A DNA stretch of 9,821 bases, taken from positions 1 through 9,821 of the forward strand of contig JAJYRV010000052.1 in NCBI GenBank assembly GCA_021793935.1, in the 5' to 3' direction. The stretch is from Actinomycetes bacterium. Lineage in GTDB: Bacteria > Actinomycetota > Actinomycetes > Actinomycetales > Beutenbergiaceae. A model generated the notes under the pieces. It saw only the letters and a list, made by a program, of their open reading frames with translations, had not been told where the DNA came from and ran no database searches. Both the position numbers and the translations under genes were made by a program. Of the stretch, positions 1-5,108 are shown piece by piece (position 1 is the stretch's first letter; the number at the start of each line of letters is the position of its first letter).

Positions 1-382
1 CCAACGCAGGGGCCCTTTCGCGGTCAAAAGCATTCCTACCCTCAACCATGCGTAGATGAGCACCGGATGCTTGCGACTGGACCAAAAGACAAGCCGGCAG
101 GGGAGCGAATGGGCGAAACCATCTTTGGCTCGGTGCTTCGTGAACGAGATCACGCCTTGTGGGATCGACAGCGTTGCCCTCGTGATGCGGCCAGAGGGGT
201 ACCTCGCGCAGAGCCCCATGTGGGCGTTGTCCCAATTTTGTCCCATTGGTCTCAGGAAGAGTGTCCCAATTTTGTCCCGCCCTTAACGAGCCTGAACGTA
301 TCTAGATGTATATTTGGCCCTGTCAAACCGCGATTTACAGGCACTTCTATGTGCTGAAAGGTCTCTAGATGTATCTCGATGT
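1..382. other. Region without a convincing gene, with short direct repeats
   Basis: No coding sequence can be supported here. The plus-strand frame starting at base 1 is open to 357, but its third-position base use is not GC-biased like the real genes in this window, it has no ribosome binding site, and its product resembles nothing I know. On the minus strand an ATG at 49-47 opens a frame running off the left edge, without a ribosome binding site. What the region does hold is two copies of a 17-bp repeat (228-244, 262-278) and two exact plus one degenerate copy of a TCTAGATGTAT-like element (301-311, 364-374, 374-383), the last reaching the 3' end of the tRNA. It lies downstream of a tRNA 3' end, a common integration target, so an old attachment region is possible but unproven. 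Confidence 0.6.
228..278. repeat. 17-bp direct repeat, two copies, 34-nt period
   Basis: The sequence TGTCCCAATTTTGTCCC occurs at 228-244 and again at 262-278. Each copy contains two GTCCC boxes 11 nt apart, so four boxes begin at 229, 240, 263 and 274. The offsets of 11 and 34 nt are close to whole helical turns, which would put all four boxes on about the same face of the DNA. This suggests a protein-binding array, but no adjacent gene identifies the protein. Confidence 0.85.
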
Positions 383-383
383 T
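301..383. repeat. TCTAGATGTAT direct repeats beside the tRNA
   Basis: TCTAGATGTAT is found exactly at 301-311 and 364-374, 63 nt apart (six helical turns). A degenerate copy, TCTCGATGTT, follows directly at 374-383 and ends within the encoded CCA of the tRNA. The first copy contains the palindrome ATCTAGAT (300-307). The repeats are clear; their role, possibly integrase arm sites or an operator, is inference. Confidence 0.6.
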
Positions 384-459
384 GGTGCCCCGAGTGGGAT
401 TCGAACCCACACTGGATCGGGTTTGAGCCGAATGCCTCTGCCGGTTGGGCTATCGGGGC
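383..459 (-). tRNA. tRNA-Leu (anticodon CAA), short variable arm, CCA encoded
   Basis: Read on the minus strand, a full cloverleaf forms. The 7-bp acceptor stem GCCCCGA/TCGGGGC is perfect. The D arm has a 3-bp stem GCC/GGC and an 11-nt loop ending GGCAGA. The anticodon loop is CTCAAAC with anticodon CAA, and the T arm GTGGG-TTCGAAT-CCCAC is perfect. The discriminator is A and the CCA end is genome-encoded at 385-383. The D arm with its 3-bp stem and GGCAGA, together with A73, matches leucine tRNAs. However, the variable region is only 5 nt (CCAGT) instead of the long extra arm that bacterial tRNA-Leu normally carries. The top pair of the anticodon stem (27-43) is a T-T mismatch. It should read UUG codons if functional. 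The gene diverges from pdtaR with a 57-bp gap. Confidence 0.9.
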
Positions 460-503
460 CTGCCAGTGATGAACACGATACAGCGTTTTTGAGCTGGAAC
501 CGT

Positions 504-509
504 TAAGGT
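504..509 (+). promoter_or_regulatory. Candidate -10 box of leaderless pdtaR transcript
   Basis: TAAGGT at 504-509 fits the actinobacterial TANNNT -10 element and ends 7 nt before the GTG start at 517, so transcription could begin at the start codon. No good -35 box is visible 16-19 nt upstream. The same bases (AAGGTAG) could instead be read as a weak Shine-Dalgarno with 5-nt spacing. Confidence 0.45.
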
Positions 510-516
510 AGTTCTC

Positions 517-1191
517 GTGAACCAAGAGAAGTCTACCCCTGCTGAGTCCGACCGCGAACCGCTGGATCTGGACGACCTATCCGTTGACCCTGAAGAGACC
601 CGAATCGTGCACCGGGGCCGCGTCGTCGTAGCCGAAGACGAGGCCCTAATTCGCCTCGACGTCGTTGAAACGCTCACTGAAGCGGGTTATGAAGTTGTCG
701 GCGAAGCCGGTGACGGTGAGAAGGCGATCGAGCTCGCTACGGAACTCAAGCCCGACCTCGTCGTCATGGACGTCAAGATGCCCGTGCTCGATGGCATTTC
801 TGCGGCTGAAAAGATCTCCAAAGCGCGCATCGCCCCTGTGGTGCTTCTCACAGCCTTCTCGCAGAAGGAGCTGGTGGAGCGCGCCCGCGACGCCGGCGCG
901 ATGGCATACGTGGTGAAACCGTTCACCCCCGCCGATCTGCTGCCAGCGATTGAGATCGCCGTCCACCGCCACCGCGAGATCTCCGCGCTCGAATCCGAGG
1001 TCGCCGACCTTGCTGAGCGTTTTGAAACGCGTAAACGCGTCGACCGGGCGAAGGGCCTGCTGATGACGAAGATGGGTCTGAGCGAACCCGAGGCATTCCG
1101 CTGGATCCAGAAGACCTCGATGGACCGTCGCCTGACGATGCGAGAGGTTGCTGACGCCGTTATTGATCAGGTTGGTGGCAAGGGCGAGTAG
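517..1191 (+). CDS. pdtaR: ANTAR-domain response regulator, PdtaR (Rv1626) type
   Basis: A 224-residue two-component response regulator that, in the known family, receives phosphate from the histidine kinase PdtaS and acts on RNA as a transcription antiterminator in the cytoplasm. Residues 35-150 are a receiver domain with the acidic pocket at E40/D41, phospho-acceptor D85 (in MDVKMP), T112 and K134 (in VVKPF). A short coiled linker leads to the ANTAR domain at about 164-217, including the RAKGLLMTKMGLSEPEAF stretch. The sequence is very close to what I recall of mycobacterial Rv1626. The N-terminus has an acidic extension of about 34 residues. GTG 517 is chosen because a TANNNT box lies 7 nt upstream; the next in-frame GTG is at 607. 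The kinase gene is not in this window. A hairpin follows the stop codon. Confidence 0.93.
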   Translation: MNQEKSTPAESDREPLDLDDLSVDPEETRIVHRGRVVVAEDEALIRLDVVETLTEAGYEVVGEAGDGEKAIELATELKPDLVVMDVKMPVLDGISAAEKISKARIAPVVLLTAFSQKELVERARDAGAMAYVVKPFTPADLLPAIEIAVHRHREISALESEVADLAERFETRKRVDRAKGLLMTKMGLSEPEAFRWIQKTSMDRRLTMREVADAVIDQVGGKGE

Positions 1192-1219
1192 GGATCTACG
1201 ATACGTAGTATCGAATCCC
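1191..1219 (+). other. Intercistronic hairpin after pdtaR
   Basis: CGATAC (1199-1204) and GTATCG (1208-1213) pair perfectly around a 3-nt loop. GGGAT (1191-1195) and ATCCC (1215-1219) extend the stem beyond a small internal loop. There is no T-tract, and the next ribosome binding site starts 5 nt later, so it could be a processing or attenuation element, or a DNA operator, as readily as a terminator. Confidence 0.55.
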
Positions 1220-1224
1220 GAGTG

Positions 1225-1230
1225 AGGAGG
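1225..1230 (+). promoter_or_regulatory. Shine-Dalgarno AGGAGG that fixes the GNAT start
   Basis: AGGAGG sits 5 nt before ATG 1236. It overlaps an alternative in-frame GTG at 1230, which would have no upstream ribosome binding site at usable distance, so ATG 1236 is the better start. Confidence 0.85.
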
Positions 1231-1235
1231 TGACC

Positions 1236-1811
1236 ATGGCCTGGGGCAACAATAAGATCCGCCACGCCGGATCTTCTGATATCGATGAGCTGGTGGAACT
1301 CACCAGACTCGCCCGGCAAGAGTCGCCCCTCACTGCTCAGCTCTGCACCCCTAATTCAGATCAACTCACGGAGCTTCTCACCGCGTGGTACTCCCTGGAG
1401 GGGTGTTCCCTCCTCGTGGCAGAGTCCGATGGCAAGATCGTAGGTTTCGCGCTTGTTCAACACGTCGCGCCGACCCTGTTCTCCGACGTCGCGTTCCTGC
1501 AGATCGAAGGGCTCTTCGTGCGTGAGGAATTCCGGCGCCGGGGGATCGCGCGCGGGCTGCTCTCAGAAGTCGTGAACATCGCCGAGGCAGGCCAGATTGA
1601 GAACATCGTGACGATCGTCCTCACCGGCGCGCGCCAAGAGCTGCGCTTCCTCGCAGGTCTCGGCTTCATGCCCGCCGGGGCTCGGCGGCTCGTCGATACG
1701 CAAACGCTCGCCCGCCGTTTGAGCGGCCCGAGCCGGGAACGGCGCGTGCGCAGCATCGACGAACTTATTGCTCGACGCCGGCGCACGAGGGATCTCACGA
1801 CCACTTCCTAA
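1236..1811 (+). CDS. GNAT-family N-acetyltransferase
   Basis: A 191-residue cytoplasmic acetyltransferase predicted to move an acetyl group from acetyl-CoA to an amine; the substrate cannot be read from the sequence. The GNAT fold shows in beta strands around 57-75 (LLVAES..KIVGFALV), a further strand at 87-95 (FLQIEGLFV), and motif A with the acetyl-CoA-binding RRRGIA loop at 100-105 followed by the helix ARGLLSEVV. Motif B is suggested by ARQELRFLAGLGFMPAG at 132-148, the usual place of the late-strand Y/F contact. The C-terminal 30 residues are rich in arginine, outside the core fold. It lies 44 nt after pdtaR with a strong ribosome binding site and may be co-transcribed with it, subject to the intervening hairpin. 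Confidence 0.85.
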   Translation: MAWGNNKIRHAGSSDIDELVELTRLARQESPLTAQLCTPNSDQLTELLTAWYSLEGCSLLVAESDGKIVGFALVQHVAPTLFSDVAFLQIEGLFVREEFRRRGIARGLLSEVVNIAEAGQIENIVTIVLTGARQELRFLAGLGFMPAGARRLVDTQTLARRLSGPSRERRVRSIDELIARRRRTRDLTTTS

Positions 1812-1825
1812 GCGTAATCCTTAGG
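1807..1825 (+). other. Hairpin overlapping the GNAT stop codon
   Basis: CCTAAG (1807-1812) and CTTAGG (1820-1825) form a perfect 6-bp stem with a 7-nt loop; the TAA stop lies in the left arm. It is too short and has no T-tract, so calling it a terminator would be speculative. A purine-rich GAGCGAGCGAAGCGAGG stretch (1828-1844) fills the rest of the gap to azlC. Confidence 0.4.
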
Positions 1826-1847
1826 TCGAGCGAGCGAAGCGAGGGCT

Positions 1848-2552
1848 GTGCAACAACCGCCTGATGCCTTCCGTGAGGAGGTGTGGCAGGGCTGGCGCGC
1901 TGTTCTCCCCGCGTGCGCGGCTGTGCTTCCCCTCGGACTCGCCCTCGGGGTCCTCGTGGTCCAAACGGGGTTCGCCTGGTGGTGGGGCCCGGTCATCGCC
2001 CTGTTCATCTTCGCTGGCTCCCTAGAGTTTCTCATGGTGGGGATGCTCGCCGCCGTAGCGCCGCTGTCGCAAATAGCCGTGAGCGCGCTGCTCGTCAACT
2101 TCCGGCACGTCTTCTACGCGATCTCCTTTCCGCTGCACCGGGTGCACGGTCGGGGCTGGAAGGTGTACAGCACGTACGCCCTGACCGATGAGGTGTATGC
2201 CGTCACCGCTGATCCGAAGGCACAGACGTGGAGCCGCACCCGCATCCTGAGCATCCAACTGATATTCCAAGCCGTCTGGGTCGCGAGCGTTTGCGCGGGG
2301 GGACTGCTCGGCCAACTCATTCCCGACTCCGTCGTCGGGCTCGATTTTGCGATCACCGCCCTGTTCGTCGTCCTAAGCATCGACGCGTACCGCGCCCGCA
2401 GATCGATTCCCGTGACGATCCTCGCCCTCGGATGCGCCCTGGCCGGAGTGCTCATCGCTCCCGGGGACATGCTGATTGTGTCCATGGCCCTGTTCGTTGC
2501 TGCGCTCATCGGTTCCTACGCCGTCTCCCGCGCAAGGAGTGCCCGTGCCTGA
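1848..2552 (+). CDS. azlC: AzlC-family branched-chain amino acid exporter, large subunit
   Basis: A 234-residue inner-membrane protein of the AzlC family, the large subunit that works with AzlD to export branched-chain amino acids or related compounds. The start of the family domain is visible at about 16-60: RAVLPACAAVLPLGLALGVL, a Trp-rich turn, then IFAGSLEFLMVGMLA. The typical LVNFRHVFYA and YALTDEVYAV motifs follow near 84-93 and 110-119. Several further hydrophobic segments run to the C-terminus, which ends in a basic tail. Length is normal for the family. The start is uncertain: GTG 1848 has only GAGGG close upstream, and the in-frame GTG 1881 has GAGGAG directly abutting it. GTG 1848 leaves a normal N-terminal lead-in. 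The 3' end overlaps azlD by 8 bp. Confidence 0.9.
   Translation: MQQPPDAFREEVWQGWRAVLPACAAVLPLGLALGVLVVQTGFAWWWGPVIALFIFAGSLEFLMVGMLAAVAPLSQIAVSALLVNFRHVFYAISFPLHRVHGRGWKVYSTYALTDEVYAVTADPKAQTWSRTRILSIQLIFQAVWVASVCAGGLLGQLIPDSVVGLDFAITALFVVLSIDAYRARRSIPVTILALGCALAGVLIAPGDMLIVSMALFVAALIGSYAVSRARSARA
2534..2539 (+). promoter_or_regulatory. Shine-Dalgarno AAGGAG inside azlC, setting the azlD start
   Basis: AAGGAG at 2534-2539 stands 5 nt before GTG 2545 and lies within the last codons of azlC, which favours translational coupling. An in-frame GTG at 2539 overlaps the box itself and is unlikely as the start. Confidence 0.8.
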
Positions 2553-2877
2553 CGTGACCTACATGCTGCTCGCGCTCCTCACCGCCGGTGGGATCACCTG
2601 GGCACTACGGGCGCTACCCTTCGCCGTCCTTGAACCGATGCGCGATAGCGAGTGGCTCGACTTCCTCGGCAAGCGGATGCCGCTGGGGATCATGGTGATC
2701 CTCACCGTTTACACCCTCACCGACGTCGAACTCACCGTGGCCGCCTCGGCCGGCCCAGCGTTTCTCGCCTTGGCCGTGACCGTCGTGCTCCATGTGTGGC
2801 GGGGCAACGCAGTGTTGAGCCTGTTCGCGGGCACCGGAATCTACGCGTTGCTCGCAAGCATCATCGCGGCGGGATAA
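2545..2877 (+). CDS. azlD: AzlD-family transporter, small subunit
   Basis: A 110-residue membrane protein of the AzlD family, the partner of AzlC in branched-chain amino acid export. It has four or so hydrophobic segments: near 5-27 (LLALLTAGGITWALRALPFAV), after the family-like WLDFLGKRMPLGIMVILTVYTL at about 37-58, in the AFLALAVTVVLHVWRGNAVLS stretch, and at the C-terminal GIYALLASIIAAG. The R-A-L-P-F element and the K-R-M-P-x-G-I-M element are typical of the family, and the length is normal. Start GTG 2545 follows a good ribosome binding site within azlC, and the two reading frames overlap by 8 bp, so the two proteins are probably made together. Confidence 0.9.
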   Translation: MPDVTYMLLALLTAGGITWALRALPFAVLEPMRDSEWLDFLGKRMPLGIMVILTVYTLTDVELTVAASAGPAFLALAVTVVLHVWRGNAVLSLFAGTGIYALLASIIAAG

Positions 2878-2882
2878 CAGGC

Positions 2883-3062
2883 GTGCCCGCTGGCGATCAC
2901 GAACGGACGATCGGGCAGATCCTCCCCGGGCCGGTCGTCGCCACCGGGTTCGAGGAGAACCTCGCCCCGCACGCGGCCGGCAGTGCGCCTGCGGAATTCT
3001 CCGAAGGGAAGTGCTGGCACCGAATACGCCCCGGCGTCGATCTCGGGCTGGGAAATCGGTAA
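2883..3062 (+). CDS. Possible small ORF of 59 codons, unknown function
   Basis: A GTG five bases after the azlD stop opens a 59-residue frame that ends at TAA 3060-3062. I do not recognise the product. It is rich in Gly, Ala and Pro, has no signal peptide or membrane span, and contains one Cys near residue 44. In favour: close coupling to azlD, and mostly G or C at third codon positions as in neighbouring genes. Against: no clear ribosome binding site, and another frame through the same stretch is also open. The same bases hold the promoter of the next gene. It could be a real small gene, a remnant of a longer one, or chance. Confidence 0.3.
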   Translation: MPAGDHERTIGQILPGPVVATGFEENLAPHAAGSAPAEFSEGKCWHRIRPGVDLGLGNR

Positions 3063-3065
3063 CCT
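3060..3065 (+). promoter_or_regulatory. Candidate -10 box of leaderless glycosyltransferase transcript
   Basis: TAACCT fits TANNNT and ends 7 nt before ATG 3073. No Shine-Dalgarno sequence is present before this ATG, which agrees with transcription starting at the start codon itself. No convincing -35 box is seen. Confidence 0.55.
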
Positions 3066-3072
3066 CTAGACC

Positions 3073-4308
3073 ATGACGACAGGTGCGCTGCGACTCGCGC
3101 TAGTTTCGATGCACAGCGACCCGTTCGCCGATCCCGGCACCGGCGACGTCGGCGGTATGAACGTCGTCGTCAAGCACGGGGCACTCGCGCTCAGCGCGCT
3201 CGGGCACGAGGTCGAGGTGTTCACTCGGCGGGCCAGCGAGAGCTCTCCGGATGTGGCCACCTATGGCGGGGTCCGCGTGCATCACCTGCGGGCCGGGCCC
3301 GCTCGCCCGGCGACGAAGCGGGAACAAGAGAACTACGTCGCGGGCTTCCGCGCGGCGTTACAAGCGGAGTACCGGGCCGGAACGCAGCGGGGGCGAGGGT
3401 GGCAGATCATCCATTCCCATCATTGGTTCTCCGGGGCGGCCGCGCTCGACCTCGCCGAACGAGCCGGGCTCCTGCACGTGCAGAGTTTCCACTCGCTCGC
3501 GGCACGGGACCACGGCGGGTGGGAACTCGGGGAACGCGCTGAAGGGCCGGGCCGGGTCCCCGCGGAGGCGAGGTTGGCCCGGGAGTCAGATGCGCTCATC
3601 GCCGTGAGCCGCGCCGAGGCGAGCACCATCATCGACCTGGGCGCCGCGGCGGACCGGGTGCGAATCGCCACCCCCGGGGTCGATCACACCGTCTTCCACC
3701 GCGGAGATCCCCGTGAGGCACCGCCCGCGCCCCGGCGCCGGCCGGTCATTCTCCTCGCCGCGCGGCTAGAGCCATTGAAAGGGGCTGACCTCGCGATCGC
3801 CATGCTTGCCGAGATCAAGGAACAGCTGCGCCCGAGACTCGTCATCTCCGGGGCTCCCACCGGCGGCTTCGACGGCTATGACGCGCACCTTCGCGAGAAG
3901 GTGAGTGACCTCGGCCTCACCGGTGACGTGCACTTCGCCGGACCGATGAGCCGGACCGAGCTCGCACGCGCGATGCGCAGCGCCGATGTTGTCATCATCC
4001 CATCCCACTCTGAAACCTACGGGCTCGTCGCCCTCGAGGCCGCCGCCTGTGGCACCCCGGTCCTCGCCGCTCGCGTAGGAGGATTAGTGGACGCCGTCGA
4101 GGATGGGGTAACGGGGGTCCTCATCGACGGCCGCGATCCGCGCGCATGGGCGAAGAGACTCACCGAACTCCTCAGCGCCCCCGACCTCCGCGCTGATCTC
4201 GGACGGGCGGCACACCAGTTCGCGCGTGCGTTCACCTGGAACCGGATGGCGTTGACGTGGCTCGACGTCTATACCGATGCGGGCACGGGCGCGCGAGCGC
4301 TCCGATAG
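3073..4308 (+). CDS. GT4-family glycosyltransferase, MshA-like
   Basis: A 411-residue GT-B fold retaining glycosyltransferase that uses a nucleotide sugar. Close to the start is GGMNV (27-31), the glycine-rich loop of MshA-type enzymes. HSHHWFSG (114-121) and QSFHSLA follow in the acceptor half. The donor half shows the AARLEPLKG motif with R231 and K236, expected to contact the phosphates, and the E-x7-E-like block PSHSETYGLVALEAAACG with E314. MshA adds GlcNAc to inositol 3-phosphate in mycothiol synthesis. The motif set fits that, but the protein is shorter than the roughly 480-residue mycobacterial MshA, and other GT4 enzymes share these motifs, so substrate and pathway remain open. It has no signal peptide and is likely cytoplasmic. 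No Shine-Dalgarno precedes ATG 3073, and a leaderless start is likely. Confidence 0.85.
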   Translation: MTTGALRLALVSMHSDPFADPGTGDVGGMNVVVKHGALALSALGHEVEVFTRRASESSPDVATYGGVRVHHLRAGPARPATKREQENYVAGFRAALQAEYRAGTQRGRGWQIIHSHHWFSGAAALDLAERAGLLHVQSFHSLAARDHGGWELGERAEGPGRVPAEARLARESDALIAVSRAEASTIIDLGAAADRVRIATPGVDHTVFHRGDPREAPPAPRRRPVILLAARLEPLKGADLAIAMLAEIKEQLRPRLVISGAPTGGFDGYDAHLREKVSDLGLTGDVHFAGPMSRTELARAMRSADVVIIPSHSETYGLVALEAAACGTPVLAARVGGLVDAVEDGVTGVLIDGRDPRAWAKRLTELLSAPDLRADLGRAAHQFARAFTWNRMALTWLDVYTDAGTGARALR

Positions 4309-4311
4309 GCT
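4306..4311 (+). promoter_or_regulatory. Candidate -10 box for the small membrane protein gene
   Basis: TAGGCT overlaps the glycosyltransferase stop codon. It sits in CTCCGATAGGCTGG (4300-4313), which matches the rpsA -10 region (9465-9478) at 13 of 14 bases. A -35 box is not evident, so this is a tentative call. Confidence 0.3.
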
Positions 4312-4352
4312 GGCACGGACGTGAACCCCAGCGAATCAACGAGGAGCAATCC

Positions 4353-4634
4353 ATGAATAACGCCCCGGACCTCTACGGCGTCGGCATCGGCATCGCCGTC
4401 GTTGTGTTTGTTGTCTACCTTGCCCTAATCGCCTTCATGCTGTGGATCACCTATCTGATCATCCGGGCGGCGGTGACCAGTGGAATCATGCGCGCCTCCG
4501 AACGGGGCGCCTTCCGCAGCATGGGGGCGCCGCAATACCCGGCGCCACCGTCAATGGGGGCGGGGCCGGGACACCCGGAGCCAGGCCAGCCCGGCGGACC
4601 GCGAGGTTCGGGCGGGTCCTCCTACCCGGGCTAA
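4353..4634 (+). CDS. Small single-span membrane protein with Gly/Pro-rich tail
   Basis: A 93-residue protein I do not recognise by name. Residues 1-8 are polar, about 9-43 form a long hydrophobic stretch (VGIGIAVVVFVVYLALIAFM, then WITYLIIRAAV), long enough for one span or a tight hairpin, and about 50-93 form a flexible tail rich in Gly, Pro and Ser with little charge. The tail is probably cytoplasmic, since the first basic residues (IIR, MRASER) follow the membrane segment. ATG 4353 is set by GAGGAG at 4341-4346 with 6-nt spacing. It lies 44 nt after the glycosyltransferase, perhaps with its own promoter, and converges on the thioesterase with a 6-nt gap. Confidence 0.75.
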   Translation: MNNAPDLYGVGIGIAVVVFVVYLALIAFMLWITYLIIRAAVTSGIMRASERGAFRSMGAPQYPAPPSMGAGPGHPEPGQPGGPRGSGGSSYPG

Positions 4635-4638
4635 TCCT

Positions 4639-4662
4639 GCTCACCTGATGATGCAGGTGAGC
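4639..4662. terminator. Bidirectional hairpin at the convergent junction
   Basis: GCTCACCTG (4639-4647) and CAGGTGAGC (4654-4662) make a perfect 9-bp stem with a 6-nt loop. The thioesterase stop codon (4643-4641) is in the left arm. Neither side has a T-tract, as is common for actinobacterial terminators. The position between converging genes supports termination in both directions. Confidence 0.65.
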
Positions 4663-5090
4663 CGGGCGCTACAGACGAGGTCGCCCGCGCTTGGGGCCCC
4701 GCCCTCCACCTCGCGGCGAACGGCGATGTCGTAGGAGGCGAGGGTACGGCCCAAGTGCACGCCGCGCGCCTCGGCCACCACCCACCCCTCGCGCGCGGAC
4801 CGGTGGTGGGAAGCGTTGAGTTCGATCCCGACCGAATACCTGCCTTCTCCTGCGTGCATCCAGGCCGCGAAGGAGCCCACCGTCTCCGCTAATGCCGCGC
4901 TCGCGCCGCCGTGAAGCAGCCCCATAGGCTGGACGTTTCCTGCTACGGGCATCCGCGCAACACAGTAATCGGGTCGGAGTTCGGTGATTTCGATCCCCAG
5001 TCGCTCCAGCAACGTGCCTTTGATGTGGTAACCCGCGGCTTCCATTTGTTCCATGAACGCCGTCATGTCGAGTGGCGAGGTGTTCGTCAT
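4641..5090 (-). CDS. Hotdog-fold acyl-CoA thioesterase, PaaI / 4HBT type
   Basis: A 149-residue cytoplasmic thioesterase predicted to hydrolyse an acyl-CoA or aryl-CoA. The active-site block is GNVQPMGLLHGGASAALAET at about 51-70. The spacing of Q54, H60 and E69 equals that of Gln58, His64 and Glu73 in the Arthrobacter-type 4-hydroxybenzoyl-CoA thioesterase as I recall it, so E69 is the likely catalytic base. Later hotdog strands (VGIELNASHHRSA, VVAEARGVHLGRTLASYDI) are normal. The actual substrate is unknown; a housekeeping or proofreading role is possible because the gene is next to polA and has no pathway partner here. ATG 5090 is the only start before an in-frame stop upstream, but it has no well-placed ribosome binding site. 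It diverges from polA over 18 bp. Confidence 0.88.
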   Translation of the reverse strand: MTNTSPLDMTAFMEQMEAAGYHIKGTLLERLGIEITELRPDYCVARMPVAGNVQPMGLLHGGASAALAETVGSFAAWMHAGEGRYSVGIELNASHHRSAREGWVVAEARGVHLGRTLASYDIAVRREVEGGAPSAGDLVCSARLTCIIR

Positions 5091-5095
5091 AGTCC

Positions 5096-5101
5096 TAGGG
5101 T
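5096..5101 (+). promoter_or_regulatory. Candidate -10 box of leaderless polA transcript
   Basis: TAGGGT fits TANNNT and ends 7 nt before GTG 5109. It overlaps the palindrome CCTAGG (5094-5099) within the 18-bp gap to the divergent thioesterase. The alternative reading is AGGG (5097-5100) as a weak Shine-Dalgarno 8 nt before the GTG. Confidence 0.5.
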
Positions 5102-5108
5102 GTCAGGT

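Noticed and set aside
1..49. Minus-strand ATG at 49 opening towards the left edge
   Set aside because: Only 16 codons are visible, with no ribosome binding site and no TANNNT box at leaderless distance.
228..278. CRISPR-like reading of the 17-bp repeats
   Set aside because: Only two copies with a 17-nt spacer, no cas genes, and the repeat itself is an internal GTCCC duplication.
341..354. GCAC/GTGC hairpin as terminator of the tRNA
   Set aside because: The stem has only 4 bp, with no T-tract on the minus strand.
1..357. Open plus-strand frame from the left edge to 357
   Set aside because: Third-position base use is unlike the real genes, there is no ribosome binding site or recognisable domain, and it includes the repeat array.
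1230..1235. GTG 1230 as start of the GNAT gene
   Set aside because: It overlaps the AGGAGG that serves ATG 1236 and has no ribosome binding site of its own.
4911..5108. Upstream extension of polA by 66 codons
   Set aside because: The added residues are antisense to the thioesterase, including its active-site region, and PolA homologues begin near the IIDGHS motif.
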